Notes under the pieces: model-generated
Told to the model about the DNA's origin: nothing
Database searches by the model: none
Seen by the model: only the letters and a program-made list of their open reading frames with translations
NCBI RefSeq assembly: GCF_003967355.1
Contig: NZ_BIFH01000047.1
Coordinates: forward strand, 1 to 64,000
Direction of reading: 5' to 3'
Origin: Embleya hyalina
GTDB taxonomy: Bacteria > Actinomycetota > Actinomycetes > Streptomycetales > Streptomycetaceae
Length of the DNA: 64,000 nt
Position numbers and translations under genes: made by a program
In this document: positions 17,014 through 26,405 of the stretch, in pieces
Position numbering within the stretch: position 1 is the stretch's first letter
Layout of the letters: each line of letters begins with the position of its first letter

Positions 17014-18279
17014 TCAACCCTGGAACTGCGGGCCCTGCGGTGGCGAGTCCAGGCGGCGCAGCTGGGGCGGACCGCCGTGGCCCTGGGGCGGGGTGCCCTG
17101 ATGCGGCTGCGGGGGCATGCCCATGCCCTGCGGCGGGGTCATGCCCGGTTGGTACTGCCCGGGCGGCTGCGGGGCGCCGTGGGAGGGCGTGTACGGGCCC
17201 GGGGGCTGGGGTGCGCCGTGCGCGGGCGTGTACATACCGGGAGCCGGGAGCTGCGGGCCGCCCGGGGGCATGTGCATCACGCCCGGCGGCGTCTGGAAGG
17301 CGACGCCGTGCGAGGGGGTGCCGGGAGGCTGCGCGAAGCCCTGCGGCGGGGTGCCGCCGGGGCCGGGCGGCGGTGGCACGGGCGCGCCGGCGGAGGGCGT
17401 CTGCGGGTAGCCGGGAGGCGGGCCGCCGAACGTGTGCGGCGCCGGCGGCGGCGGGATCGTCGGGCCGTCGTGGCGCGGCGGGGGCGGCACCGGGGAGCCG
17501 CCGTACGGCGCGTTCCCGGAGACGGGCAGCACGCCCTGGGGCGGCTGCTGCCGCGCGGGCGGGGCACCCTGGCCGTACTGGGGCAGCACGGCGGTGGGTG
17601 CCGCGTCCTGGTAGGTCGGCTGCGGCGGCGCCGGGGGGTTGCCGAAGACCGGGGCCGGCGGCGGGGCCGGCGCGGTGGGCGGCGACTGGTGCACCGGCGG
17701 CAGCGGTACGGGAGCCGGGGCGGGCGGGGCGCTCGCGGGGGCCGGTTCGTCGTCGACGCTGATTCCGTAGTCGGTCGCCAGACCGGCGAGACCGCTCGCG
17801 TAGCCCTGGCCGACCGCCCGGAACTTCCACTGGTCGCCGCGCCGGTAGATCTCGCCGAACACGAACGCGGTCTCGGTGGTCGCACCGACGATCGGGAAGT
17901 TGAGCAGCTCGCCGCCGCCGTCGACGTCGTACAGTCGAAGGACCAGGCCGGGCACCGCGCCGATGGTGCCGCCGTCGGCGGAGGCGGCCACGATCACGTG
18001 CCGGACATCCGGGGTGAGCGCGGCGACGTCCACGCGGACGCCGTCGGTGCAGCGGTCGGGGGCGGTGTGCTTGCCCTCGTGGACGACCGTGCCGGAAGGG
18101 TGTCTGGGCTGGTTGTAGAAGACGAAATCGTGGTCGCCGCGCACTTTGTCGTCCGCGCCGAGCAGCAGGGCCGAGGCGTCCATGTCCGGGACACCGGCTC
18201 CCGGCCGCCATTCGAGGACCACGCGCACGGACCGGGCGGGGAGGGCCGTATTCGCTCCCTTGGACATCACCTGGGTCAT
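17014..18279 (-). CDS. TerD domain protein with long proline-rich tail
   Basis: Protein of 421 aa. Residues 1-180 form a TerD domain: [58 protein letters not shown] and [20 protein letters not shown]. The remaining 240 residues are a low-complexity Pro/Gly/Gln tail with many PPPP and repeated short HGAPQPPG blocks, probably disordered and a binding surface. ATG 18279 follows a GGATGGGGAC site. An in-frame ATG twelve bases further in is an alternative start. The upstream frame to 18348 lacks support. It is divergent from the lyase-led metabolic operon. Confidence 0.9.
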   Translation of the reverse strand: MTQVMSKGANTALPARSVRVVLEWRPGAGVPDMDASALLLGADDKVRGDHDFVFYNQPRHPSGTVVHEGKHTAPDRCTDGVRVDVAALTPDVRHVIVAASADGGTIGAVPGLVLRLYDVDGGGELLNFPIVGATTETAFVFGEIYRRGDQWKFRAVGQGYASGLAGLATDYGISVDDEPAPASAPPAPAPVPLPPVHQSPPTAPAPPPAPVFGNPPAPPQPTYQDAAPTAVLPQYGQGAPPARQQPPQGVLPVSGNAPYGGSPVPPPPRHDGPTIPPPPAPHTFGGPPPGYPQTPSAGAPVPPPPGPGGTPPQGFAQPPGTPSHGVAFQTPPGVMHMPPGGPQLPAPGMYTPAHGAPQPPGPYTPSHGAPQPPGQYQPGMTPPQGMGMPPQPHQGTPPQGHGGPPQLRRLDSPPQGPQFQG

Positions 18280-18529
18280 GTCCCCATCCTGCCGTCCCGA
18301 CGGAGTCGGACTCAACGTGGGTCGCGGCCGTGACGATTGTGTGAACACATGGTCCTATAACCGGATCGTACGTCTTCGATTTTGCTTTTCGGTTACCGTA
18401 GGCAGCACCTGCCGGCGGCTCACCGGCTCGGCGCGTAATGCGCCTTTCGATACATCCGGGGCGGGTACGGGTTCCCTTCCCGACGCGCCTGTGCCATCAC
18501 CACCGACGGTCGAGGGGGATCAGATCACG

Positions 18530-19702
18530 ATGCGGCATTTCGGCTACCTGGACGACGCGGTCCGCGACCATCTGTTCCACCGCGAGCCGGAGACCTTCGA
18601 CCGGGACAGCGATGCCGGCGTCCTCGCCTCGGCTCTCGGCGCGACCCTGTACAGCCCCGCGACGCGCGGGACGCTCGCGAAGGACATCGCCAAGCAGGCC
18701 GCCCGCGGGGTGACCTCGATGGTGTTGTGCCTGGAGGACTCGATCGACGACCGCGATGTGGTCGGCGCCGAGCAGAACCTGGTCGAGCAGTTGGCCGCGT
18801 TCGCCGACTCCGGGGCCGAGGGGCCGCTGCTGTTCATCCGGGTCCGCCACCCCGAGCAGATCACCGACCTCGCCGAACGACTCGGCGACACGCTCGACGT
18901 GCTGACCGGATTCGTCCTGCCCAAGTTCGAACCGGACAGCGGCGCGCGCTACCTCAAGGCGCTGGACGAGGCGATCACGATGAGTGGTCGCCGACTGTTC
19001 GCGATGCCCGTCCTGGAATCGCCGTCGATCGCCTACATCGAGCACCGGCGGGCCGTGCTCGCCGAACTCGTCGAGCTGATCGCCGCGCACCGCGAGCGGA
19101 TCCTGGCGGTACGGATCGGGGCCACCGACTTCCAGTCCGCGTACGCGCTGCGCCGCTCGCGCGATCTGACCGCCTACGACGTGCACCTGGTGGCGCAGCT
19201 GATCGGCGACATCGTCAACGTCTTCGGTCGGGCCGACGGCACCGGACACGTGATCAGCGGGCCGGTGTGGGAGTACTTCCCGCAGGGCGAGCGGTTGTTC
19301 AAGCCGCAACTGCGGCGCACGCCGTTCGCCGAGGCCGAGGATCCGGAGGCGGTCGACCTGCGCACCCGGCTGATCTCCGCCGACCTGGACGGGCTGATCC
19401 GCGAACTCGAACTGGACAAGGCCAACGGCCTGCTCGGCAAGACCGCGATCCACCCCAGCCACGTCGCGGTGATCCACGCGATGTCGGTGGTCACGCACGA
19501 GGAGTACTGCGACGCCGGCGACATCCTCGCGGAGGGCGCGGCCGGCGGCGGGGTGCTGCGCTCGGCGTACACCAACAAGATGAACGAGGTGAAGCCGCAC
19601 CGCGCGTGGGCACAGGCGGTAATGCGCCGGGCGCGCGCGTTCGGCGTGGCCCGCGAGGACGTCACGTTCGTGGACCTGCTCGCGGCGGGGGTCATGGAGT
19701 GA
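18530..19702 (+). CDS. HpcH/HpaI aldolase / citrate lyase-like protein of the Ter metabolic operon
   Basis: TIM-barrel lyase-like enzyme of 390 aa. It shows ATLYSPATRGTLAKDIAKQA, GVTSMVLCLEDSIDD (metal-ligand Glu/Asp region), GFVLPKFEPDSGARYLKAL, MPVLESPSIAYIEHR and RIGATDFQSAYALRR, then GKTAIHPSHVAVIHAMSVV, the CitE-type C-terminal block. ATG 18530 follows GAGGGGG. It is the first gene of a four-gene operon with a PRTase, a StiP-type protein and a HAD phosphatase. This set is known from comparative genomics (Anantharaman, Iyer and Aravind) as a Ter-linked pathway proposed to make a nucleoside-like metabolite. The reaction itself is unknown. Confidence 0.88.
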   Translation: MRHFGYLDDAVRDHLFHREPETFDRDSDAGVLASALGATLYSPATRGTLAKDIAKQAARGVTSMVLCLEDSIDDRDVVGAEQNLVEQLAAFADSGAEGPLLFIRVRHPEQITDLAERLGDTLDVLTGFVLPKFEPDSGARYLKALDEAITMSGRRLFAMPVLESPSIAYIEHRRAVLAELVELIAAHRERILAVRIGATDFQSAYALRRSRDLTAYDVHLVAQLIGDIVNVFGRADGTGHVISGPVWEYFPQGERLFKPQLRRTPFAEAEDPEAVDLRTRLISADLDGLIRELELDKANGLLGKTAIHPSHVAVIHAMSVVTHEEYCDAGDILAEGAAGGGVLRSAYTNKMNEVKPHRAWAQAVMRRARAFGVAREDVTFVDLLAAGVME

Positions 19703-19772
19703 GCCGGCCGCCGGGGCGGGACGTCCCGGCGGGGTCGGTCGATACGGGGCAACGAGGGAAGCGGGTTCGTGC

Positions 19773-21098
19773 GTGACGCGACATCGGATGGAAACCGGGC
19801 CGGGCGGGGCGACCGCGTCGGGCGGGTCGACGGATACGGAGACCTGGGCGGGGAGTTGGGTCGCCGAGCGACTCGGCGTGGCGCTCGCCGGGGACGGGCT
19901 CGACGCGCTGGTCGGGCTCGCGCTGCGGCGCAACCCGCGCCGGGCCCACCTGCTGGTGTCCACCGTGTTGGGCAAGCACGTCCCGCAACTGCCCGAGGTG
20001 GTGCACGACGCGGGCCGCGACCTGGGCACGCGGGTGGCGCGCGTGCTGGCCGGCGAACCGACGCCGGTGGTGCTCGGCTACGCGGAGACCGCCACCGGCC
20101 TGGGGCACTGTGTGGCCGAGGCCCTGCCGGGGGCGGCCTACCTGCACTCCACCCGACGTCCGGTGGCCGGGGTGGAGCGGTTCGGCGCCTTCGAGGAGGA
20201 GCACTCGCACGCCACCTCGCACCTGATCCTGCCGCGTGATCGCGAACTGCTCTCCGGGAGCGGGCCGTTGGTCCTGGTGGACGACGAACTGTCCACCGGG
20301 CGCACGGTGTCCAACACGATCCGGGAACTGCACGCGGTCGCGCCTCGGACGCACTACGTGATCGCCGCGCTGATCGACGTGCGCGGTCCCGCCGACCGGG
20401 CCGAGTTCGAGGTCTTCGCGGCCGAACTCGGCGTCCGGGTGGACGTGGTGGCGCTCGCGGCCGGCACCGTGGACCTGCCCGAGGACGTGCTCGCGCGCGG
20501 CACCGCGCTGGTCGCCGCGCACGAGGCCGGCGGGCCGGCGGACGAGCCGCCCGGCACGGTGCGCACCCTCGACCTGGACTGGCCGGCCGACCTGCCCGAC
20601 GGCGGGCGGCACGGGTTCACCCAGGCCGACCAGGACGCCCTGGAGCGGATCCTGCCCGCCTTCGGCGCGGCGCTGGCCGGTCAGGTGGTGGGCCGGCGGA
20701 TCCTGGTCCTGGGCTTCGAGGAACTGATGTACACGCCGCTGCGGTTGGCCCGCGTGCTGGCCGAGCACGTGCCGGCCGGGGTCGAGGTGCGCTACTCGAC
20801 CACGACCCGCTCGCCGGTGCTGGCCGTGGACGATCCCGGCTACGCGATCCGCACCCGGTTGCGATTCCCCGCCCACGACGATCCGGCGGACGGGCCCGGC
20901 GAGCGCTACGCGTACAACGTCGCGGCCGGCGCCGACCCCGAGCGGCGCTTCGACGAGGTGCTGATCGTCGTCGACTCGGTCGCCGACACCCCCGAACTGC
21001 GCGCTCCCGGTGGGCTGTTGGACGCGCTGTCCCGGGTCACCGACCACGTCGGTCTGCTCGTCGTCCCCTCCTTCACCCCCGAGGTGCGCAGGTCATGA
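19773..21098 (+). CDS. Phosphoribosyltransferase (PRTase_2) with TRSP domain
   Basis: Protein of 441 aa. The N-terminal half is a type I PRTase with the PRPP loop LVLVDDELSTGRTVSNT near residue 170, preceded by GYAETATGLGH and by HSTRRPV. The C-terminal part (about 290-430) matches the TRSP extension (ILVLGFEELMYTPLRLARVL, VEVRYSTTTRSPVLAVDD). The GTG start at 19773 follows a GAGGGAAG site. The stop overlaps the next start (ATGA). It probably attaches ribose-5-phosphate to an unknown base-like substrate in the Ter-associated pathway. Confidence 0.88.
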   Translation: MTRHRMETGPGGATASGGSTDTETWAGSWVAERLGVALAGDGLDALVGLALRRNPRRAHLLVSTVLGKHVPQLPEVVHDAGRDLGTRVARVLAGEPTPVVLGYAETATGLGHCVAEALPGAAYLHSTRRPVAGVERFGAFEEEHSHATSHLILPRDRELLSGSGPLVLVDDELSTGRTVSNTIRELHAVAPRTHYVIAALIDVRGPADRAEFEVFAAELGVRVDVVALAAGTVDLPEDVLARGTALVAAHEAGGPADEPPGTVRTLDLDWPADLPDGGRHGFTQADQDALERILPAFGAALAGQVVGRRILVLGFEELMYTPLRLARVLAEHVPAGVEVRYSTTTRSPVLAVDDPGYAIRTRLRFPAHDDPADGPGERYAYNVAAGADPERRFDEVLIVVDSVADTPELRAPGGLLDALSRVTDHVGLLVVPSFTPEVRRS

Positions 21099-22282
21099 AC
21101 CACCAGTCCGTGAACGATCGGCCCGGTGCGGCCGGACCCGACACCGGGAAGCTGCCGGAGCCGCTGTACGGTCCCGCGTTCTCCTCCTACGCCGCCGACG
21201 AGGTCGCCTGGCTGCTCAAGGACCTGTCCGCGGTCGAGTTGGAGGCGCCGCTGGAGGAGCGCGAGGAGGCGATCCAGCACGCGGGCGCGCACTACGCCGA
21301 GTCGCTGCCCATCGAGTACCAGCCCTCGCCCGAGTACCAGGCGCTGTTCCACGCCGCGCTGGACGCCTCGGCGGAGCGGATCGCGCACGCGGTCGGCGTG
21401 GTCACCGAGACCATCCTGGCCGAGCGCGGCCGGGACGCGGTGCTGGTCTCGCTGGCCCGTGCCGGCACCCCGGTGGGCGTGCTGATGCGCCGCTGGGCCC
21501 GACGCGCGCACGGCCTGACGCTGCCGCACTTCGCCGTGTCGATCGTGCGCGGACGCGGCATCGACACCACCGCGCTGCGTTGGCTGGGCCGCGAGTTCGA
21601 CCCGTCGCGGATCGTCTTCGTGGACGGCTGGACCGGCAAGGGCGCGATCACCCGCGAGTTGTCCGACGCGCTGGACCTGACCGCGGCGACCACCGGCATG
21701 CGCTTCGACCCGGAGTTGGCCGTGCTCGCCGACCCGGGCTCGTGTGTGCGTACCTACGGCACCCGGGACGACTTCCTGATCCCGTCCGCGTGCCTGAACT
21801 CGACGGTGTCCGGACTGGTCTCGCGCACCGTGCTGCGCGACGACCTGATCGGCCCGGACGAGTTCCACGGCGCGAAGTTCTACGCCGAGTTGGCCGGCGC
21901 GGACGTGTCCGGGTCGTTCCTGGACGCCGTCGCCGAACGGTTCGACGCGGTGGCCGAGGACGTGGCGCGCGACCAGCCGGCGCTCGCCGCGAGCGACCGC
22001 ACGCCGACCTGGGCCGGATGGCGCGCGGTCGAGCGGATCGGCACCGAGTACGGGATCGACAACATCAACCTGATCAAGCCCGGGGTCGGCGAGACCACGC
22101 GGGTGTTGCTGCGCCGGGTGCCGTGGCAGATCCTGGCCCGCGAGGGGGTCGGCGCGGAGCTGGACCACGTGCGGATGCTCGCCGCCCAGCGCGGGGTGCC
22201 GGTGATCGACGTGGACGACCTGCCGTACTCGTGCGTGGGTCTGGTCAAACCGGGCTTTCGCCGGGACGGGAGCGCCGCGTGA
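21095..22282 (+). CDS. StiP/PELOTA-type protein of the Ter operon
   Basis: Protein of 395 aa annotated in relatives as 'cysteine protease StiP' domain protein, also regarded as a divergent PRTase fused to a PELOTA RNA-binding domain. It shows GPAFSSYAADEVAWLLKDLS, HYAESLPIEYQPSPEYQALF, VSLARAGTPVGVLMRRWAR, SIVRGRGIDTTAL and a PRPP-loop-like RIVFVDGWTGKGAITREL near residue 170. The last about 90 residues (INLIKPGVGETTRVLLRRVP and GVPVIDVDDLPYSCVGLVKP) fit the PELOTA part. It overlaps the PRTase upstream by four bases and the HAD gene downstream by four bases. The catalytic role is unresolved. Confidence 0.85.
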   Translation: MNHQSVNDRPGAAGPDTGKLPEPLYGPAFSSYAADEVAWLLKDLSAVELEAPLEEREEAIQHAGAHYAESLPIEYQPSPEYQALFHAALDASAERIAHAVGVVTETILAERGRDAVLVSLARAGTPVGVLMRRWARRAHGLTLPHFAVSIVRGRGIDTTALRWLGREFDPSRIVFVDGWTGKGAITRELSDALDLTAATTGMRFDPELAVLADPGSCVRTYGTRDDFLIPSACLNSTVSGLVSRTVLRDDLIGPDEFHGAKFYAELAGADVSGSFLDAVAERFDAVAEDVARDQPALAASDRTPTWAGWRAVERIGTEYGIDNINLIKPGVGETTRVLLRRVPWQILAREGVGAELDHVRMLAAQRGVPVIDVDDLPYSCVGLVKPGFRRDGSAA

Positions 22283-23106
22283 ACGTGCTGGTGGCCAGTG
22301 ACCTGGACCGGACCCTGATCTACTCGAAGGCGGCCGCACGGCTGGGGCTGGGCCCCGAGGAGCCGACGCCCGAGCTGGTGTGCGTGGAGGAGTACGAGGG
22401 CGCGCCGATGTCCTTCGTCACCCGCCGGGCGGGCGAGCTGCTGGCCGAACTCGCCGAGCACAGCACGTTCGTGCCCACCACCACCCGTACCAGGGAGCAG
22501 TACGGGCGGATCGTACTGCCCGGCCGGGCGCCGGAGTTCGCGATCTGTGCCAATGGCGGCCACCTGCTCGTGCACGGCGAGAGCGATCCGGACTGGCACG
22601 CCGGGGTGCGCAAGACGCTCGCCGCGAAGGCCGCGCCGCTGCCGGAGGTGATCGCCCATCTCGAAGTGGTCGCCCGACCCGAGTGGACGCTCAAACTCCG
22701 GGTGGCCGAGGACCTGTTCGGTTACCTGGTGGTGGAACGCGCGGCGCTGCCGCCGGAGTTCGTGCCGGAGTTGACCGAATGGGCGAACGCGCGCGGCTAC
22801 GGCGTCTCGCTCCAGGGACGCAAGCTCTACCTCGTTCCGGACGCGTTGACCAAGGGCGACGCGGTGCGCGAGGTGGCCCGACGGGCCTCGGCCGACGCGG
22901 TGTTCGCGGCCGGCGACTCGCTCCTGGACATCGAACTGCTGCGGGCCGCGGTCGCCGGGGTGCGGCCGGGGCACGGCGAACTGGCCGACAGCCACTGGTC
23001 GGCGCCGCACGTGGAGGCGTTGGACGCGATGGGACTGTCCGCGGGGGAGCGGATCGCGGAGTGGCTGCTGGAGCGGAGTCGCAGTCGGCCGGTGGTCGGC
23101 GCGTAG
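22279..23106 (+). CDS. HAD-superfamily phosphatase of the Ter operon
   Basis: Haloacid-dehalogenase hydrolase of 275 aa. Motif I is SDLDRTLIYS at the N-terminus, motif II is TTTRTREQYGR, and motifs III/IV are LTKGDAVREV and FAAGDSLLDIELLRAA. The class IIB/Cof-like cap lies between. The GTG start overlaps the StiP stop (GTGA, 22279-22282). It likely dephosphorylates the sugar-phosphate product of the upstream PRTase steps. It is the last gene of the operon. Confidence 0.9.
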   Translation: MNVLVASDLDRTLIYSKAAARLGLGPEEPTPELVCVEEYEGAPMSFVTRRAGELLAELAEHSTFVPTTTRTREQYGRIVLPGRAPEFAICANGGHLLVHGESDPDWHAGVRKTLAAKAAPLPEVIAHLEVVARPEWTLKLRVAEDLFGYLVVERAALPPEFVPELTEWANARGYGVSLQGRKLYLVPDALTKGDAVREVARRASADAVFAAGDSLLDIELLRAAVAGVRPGHGELADSHWSAPHVEALDAMGLSAGERIAEWLLERSRSRPVVGA

Positions 23107-23191
23107 CCGGTCGGCGCACCGGTTCGGGTGATCGGGGCCGGCTCCGGTCCGGGCGCGGTTGAATGGTGCGCGACGAGGAGGAGGGGTCGTC

Positions 23192-24001
23192 GTGGGACCT
23201 GCCGAGTGTGTCGTGTGGTGGGCCGAGCCGGATCCGGACGCGGTCGCGCGGGCCTGGTTCGACGCGGCGGAGCGGGCCAGATACGAGCGGTATCGCCGTC
23301 CGGCCGACCGGGCCAGGTTCGCCACCGCGCGGGCGCTGGCCCGGCGGGTGCTGGCGGCTCGGCTCGACGTGGCCCCGGGCGAGGTGCGCTTCGACACGAC
23401 CTGCCGGCTCTGCGGGTGCGACCGGGGCAAGCCGAGGGTGGCGCACGGCCCGGCCGGGCTCGACTTCTCCATCTCGCACGCCGGGGAGCGGGTCGTGCTC
23501 GCGGTGGTCGAGGGCGCCGAGGTGGGCGTGGACGTGGAGCGGATCGCCACCGTCGAGGGCACCCTGTCGAGCGCCGAACTGGCCGCGCGGGATCGGCTTC
23601 CGGCGCGTCTGCGGGCGGCCGACGCGATCACCCGGTGGACCCGCAAGGAGGCGCTGCTCAAGGTGTACGGGCTCGGCCTGACCGTCGATCCGCGCCGGTT
23701 GACGGTGTCCGGCGCGGGCGAGCCGCCGCGATTGCTGGACTGGCCGGACCCGCCGGAGGCGGCACGGGCGGCGGGAGTGCCGGGCGACCTCGCGGCGATC
23801 GACCCGGACGGCGGACATCCGCACCACGGGCAGGATGCGGTGCGGATGTACGACCTGGCGCCGGGCGTCGGCTACGCGGCGACGGTGGCGCTGCGCGGAC
23901 CCGGGCCGGACACGGTGCGCGAGCGCTGGGTGGACGCGGTGTCGGTGCCGGGCGGGGCGGCGCCGGACCGGTCAGACGCAGGCGCCGCGGACGGTCAGTA
24001 G
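23192..24001 (+). CDS. 4'-phosphopantetheinyl transferase (Sfp type)
   Basis: Enzyme of 269 aa that transfers phosphopantetheine from CoA to carrier-protein serines. It has RARFATARALARRVLAA, CGRDKGKP-like CGCDRGKPRVAHGP, DFSISHAGERVVLAV, the Mg-binding GVDVERI and WTRKEALLKVYGLGL (WxxKEAxxK). The GTG start at 23192 follows an AGGAGGAGGGG site. Its natural partners could include the NRPS carrier domain encoded near 51.8 kb, but that is inference. Its 3' end overlaps the convergent membrane-anchored gene by 30 bp. Confidence 0.92.
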   Translation: MGPAECVVWWAEPDPDAVARAWFDAAERARYERYRRPADRARFATARALARRVLAARLDVAPGEVRFDTTCRLCGCDRGKPRVAHGPAGLDFSISHAGERVVLAVVEGAEVGVDVERIATVEGTLSSAELAARDRLPARLRAADAITRWTRKEALLKVYGLGLTVDPRRLTVSGAGEPPRLLDWPDPPEAARAAGVPGDLAAIDPDGGHPHHGQDAVRMYDLAPGVGYAATVALRGPGPDTVRERWVDAVSVPGGAAPDRSDAGAADGQ

Positions 24002-24451
24002 TTCGGCGCGGGCGTGCAGCTGTCGGCCGCACTCCATGTCGAAGGTCAGCTCGAAGCCGTCGCGCGCGGCGCGCACCCGGGTCAGCGCGACCTCGGTGAA
24101 CCGGTCGAGCGCGCCGCACAACTCGTGCATGACCACCCCGGTCGAGGACAGGCCGAGCACCGTGCCGTCGCCGAGGGTGACCACGTCGCAGCCGCGGTTG
24201 CCGGTCGCCGCCTGGGCGTCGGTCACCCGCAGCGGGCCGCGCCCGAGCGAGTGCAGCCAGCTGACCGCCAGGCGATGCAGCACCGCGCGCTCCTCCTCGT
24301 AGGCGACGGCCATCATGCGGTGCATGTCGGTTATGTCGTCGTTGTGCAGGGGCAACACCGGGGCCGTCCGCGGGGCCCGGCGCAGCGCACGCAGGCAGGG
24401 CGGTACCAGGACGAGGAGAAACACGAACAGGAGCATCAAGAGCACGGGCAT
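23972..24451 (-). CDS. Membrane-anchored hypothetical protein
   Basis: Protein of 159 aa, not recognised. It starts with an uncleaved-looking N-terminal membrane helix (MPVLLMLLFVFLLVLVPPCL) followed by basic residues. The soluble part has DDITDMHRMMAVAYEEERAV, CDVVTLGDGTVLGLSSTGVV and three cysteines toward the end (ELCGALD, MECGRQLH, VRGACV). ATG 24451 follows a GGGAAG site. The frame extends 33 codons upstream without support. It is convergent with and overlaps the phosphopantetheinyl transferase gene by 30 bp. Confidence 0.6.
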   Translation of the reverse strand: MPVLLMLLFVFLLVLVPPCLRALRRAPRTAPVLPLHNDDITDMHRMMAVAYEEERAVLHRLAVSWLHSLGRGPLRVTDAQAATGNRGCDVVTLGDGTVLGLSSTGVVMHELCGALDRFTEVALTRVRAARDGFELTFDMECGRQLHARAELLTVRGACV

Positions 24452-24784
24452 GTGCGACTTCCCGGTGTCAGCATCGTGGTCGCCGGCGCGGCGCGCGGGA
24501 TCCGTCCCCGGCGCCTCGGCTCTCCGCCCCGAGCGCCCGGGGTCTCGCACCCGAGCGCCACGGGGTTTCGCCCCCGTGAATCGGGACCAAGGTCTCGAAG
24601 TCGGCCGGTCCGTCGACTTTAAACCTTGAATTTCGGGAAAGTGGCCACCGGTGCCGATTCTTTACCCGACCGCTCGAACGCGGCGACGAAATCGCTACAC
24701 GGAGTTGCGAATCGGGCGTCGATTACCGAAAATCCCGACTTTCGGGCGGCGGATGATTGCTGTGCGTAGTGTCAGGGTTTGGCG
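24452..24784. other. Intergenic region with an AT-richer core
   Basis: 333 bp without a gene. The part 24610-24770 is noticeably less GC-rich than its neighbours (TTTAAACCTTGAATTTC, CGATTACCGAAAATCCC) and would suit a promoter, but the genes on both sides read leftward, so it can only serve the membrane-anchored protein or an unknown transcript. Confidence 0.4.
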
Positions 24785-26161
24785 TCAGTGCGGGCCGGGG
24801 CCGGCCCGGTCCTCGCGGATCACCTGCACGGTGGCCGCGACCTCGGCGCGGATGTCCCGGGTCTCGCTGAGGAAGCGCCACCAGTCCGGGCGGGGCTGCT
24901 CGGGCTCCGCGGCGATCGCCTCCAGGCGGTACACCAGCGCGTCCAGCCGGCGGGCGTAGCGCTCCTCGGCGTTGGCCCGGCCGCCGAGGGCGAGCCGCTG
25001 GGCGTCGCGCAGCGCGAATCGGGTGCGCTCCAGCTCGGCCTCCGGGTCGCGGGCCACCTCCTCCAGCGCGTGCAGCCGATCGCTGACCGAGGCCATCGCC
25101 TCGTCGGCGTCCTTGAGGGTGGCCCGGGCGGTGGCCAGCCGGCTGACCGCGTCGGCGTACTCGCCGCGCCCGGCCGCGGCGCCGGCCTCCTCCAGGCGGC
25201 TGCGGGCCACGCCCAGGGACTGTCGGGTGCGCGCCGGGACCTGCTCCAGGTCGACCCAGCAGGACTGTACGTAGTCGCGGCGCAGTCGGTGCAGGGCCGG
25301 CTCGATCGTGGCCAGGCGGGATTCCAGCGCCTGGGCGCGGGTGCGCAGCGAGGACAGCCGGTTGGTGACCTCCTCGCGCTGCCTGGGCAGCCGCTCGGCC
25401 TCCGCGCGCAGCTCGCCGGCCGCGATCTCGATCCGCCGGGCCACATCCAGCGTGCCCGGGATGCCGAGCGCGGCCGGGCCCCGGTCCAGCTCGGTCAGGT
25501 CGGCGCGCACGGCGGCCAGTCGGGCGGCGAGCGTGGTCGAGCCGAGGCCCGCCCGCTCGGTCTCGGCGACCGCTTGTTCGGCCTCGGCGGCGGCCCGGCG
25601 GGCGCGGTCCACGGCGGGGGGCAGTTGGCCGAGCGCCTGTTCGGCGTCGGCGAGCAGCGGGCCGAGCGAGGTGCCGAATCGGTCCAGTTCCTGGCGCACG
25701 GCGTCGAGCCGACTCGCCACCTCGGCCAACTCCCGCCGGGCGGAGTCGTATTCGTCGGTCTCCAGCTCCACGTCGAGCGGATGCCGGTCCATCAGCGCGA
25801 TGTAGGCCGCGCTCGCCTCGTCGATCCGCAGGCTCACCGCGGCGAAGCCGCGCAGCGCGTCCTCGGTGCCGCGCGCGCCGCGTACGGCTCGGACCGTCTC
25901 CAGCGAGAGCATCATGTCCCGCTGTGCGGTGTCCAACTGGAGGAACGCCTCGCCCGCCGCCTCGCGCGCGGCCAGCGCGGCCGAGCGGGCGGCGTCCTTG
26001 CGCCGGCGCCACGGGCGGGTCTCGCCGCCGGCGAACGCGCCCGGGAGCAGAGCCGGGAGCAGCGGCGCGAGCGTGACCCACAGGGGAAGGCCGCCCCCGA
26101 GGGACCGTCGTGCGGATCCGACCACCACGCCTGCTCCCGTCACCGTGTGAACTGTGCGCAC
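24785..26161 (-). CDS. Long coiled-coil protein with N-terminal membrane segment
   Basis: Protein of 458 aa with no known catalytic motif. The N-terminus carries one hydrophobic segment (LPLWVTLAPLLPALLPGAFA, about residues 25-45) followed by RPWRRRKD. Almost all the rest is heptad-rich, Ala/Leu/Glu/Arg coiled coil (RRELAEVASRLDAVRQELDR and similar). It ends near ETRDIRAEVAATVQVIRE. Similar proteins occur in streptomycetes without an assigned function. The GTG start at 26161 has AGGATGGA upstream. It stands alone downstream of the LPMO gene. A structural or envelope-associated role is inference only. Confidence 0.7.
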   Translation of the reverse strand: MRTVHTVTGAGVVVGSARRSLGGGLPLWVTLAPLLPALLPGAFAGGETRPWRRRKDAARSAALAAREAAGEAFLQLDTAQRDMMLSLETVRAVRGARGTEDALRGFAAVSLRIDEASAAYIALMDRHPLDVELETDEYDSARRELAEVASRLDAVRQELDRFGTSLGPLLADAEQALGQLPPAVDRARRAAAEAEQAVAETERAGLGSTTLAARLAAVRADLTELDRGPAALGIPGTLDVARRIEIAAGELRAEAERLPRQREEVTNRLSSLRTRAQALESRLATIEPALHRLRRDYVQSCWVDLEQVPARTRQSLGVARSRLEEAGAAAGRGEYADAVSRLATARATLKDADEAMASVSDRLHALEEVARDPEAELERTRFALRDAQRLALGGRANAEERYARRLDALVYRLEAIAAEPEQPRPDWWRFLSETRDIRAEVAATVQVIREDRAGPGPH

Positions 26162-26405
26162 TCCATCCTGCCCATCCTTCCAGGTGCTGTCCGATGGAGG
26201 TCCACCAACCGTCGCTTCGGCGCGTGTCCGGGGGTGGACCGGGCGCCTGGGGGCGGTGTGGGACGGGCCGTCGGGCCTGGTGGGCGGGCGGGTGCGGCGG
26301 GGTGGGGGCGGTGCCGGGCCCGGCGGCCGTTGTGGGTGACCGCCGGGCGTGGTGGGGGCGGGGATGGAGCAGGGTGTGACGGGGTGGTTCCGGTGGGTGT
26401 TTCGG
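26162..26405. other. Intergenic region, nothing recognised
   Basis: 244 bp of very G-rich sequence on the + strand between two leftward genes. No gene, convincing hairpin or regulatory site was seen. Confidence 0.4.
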
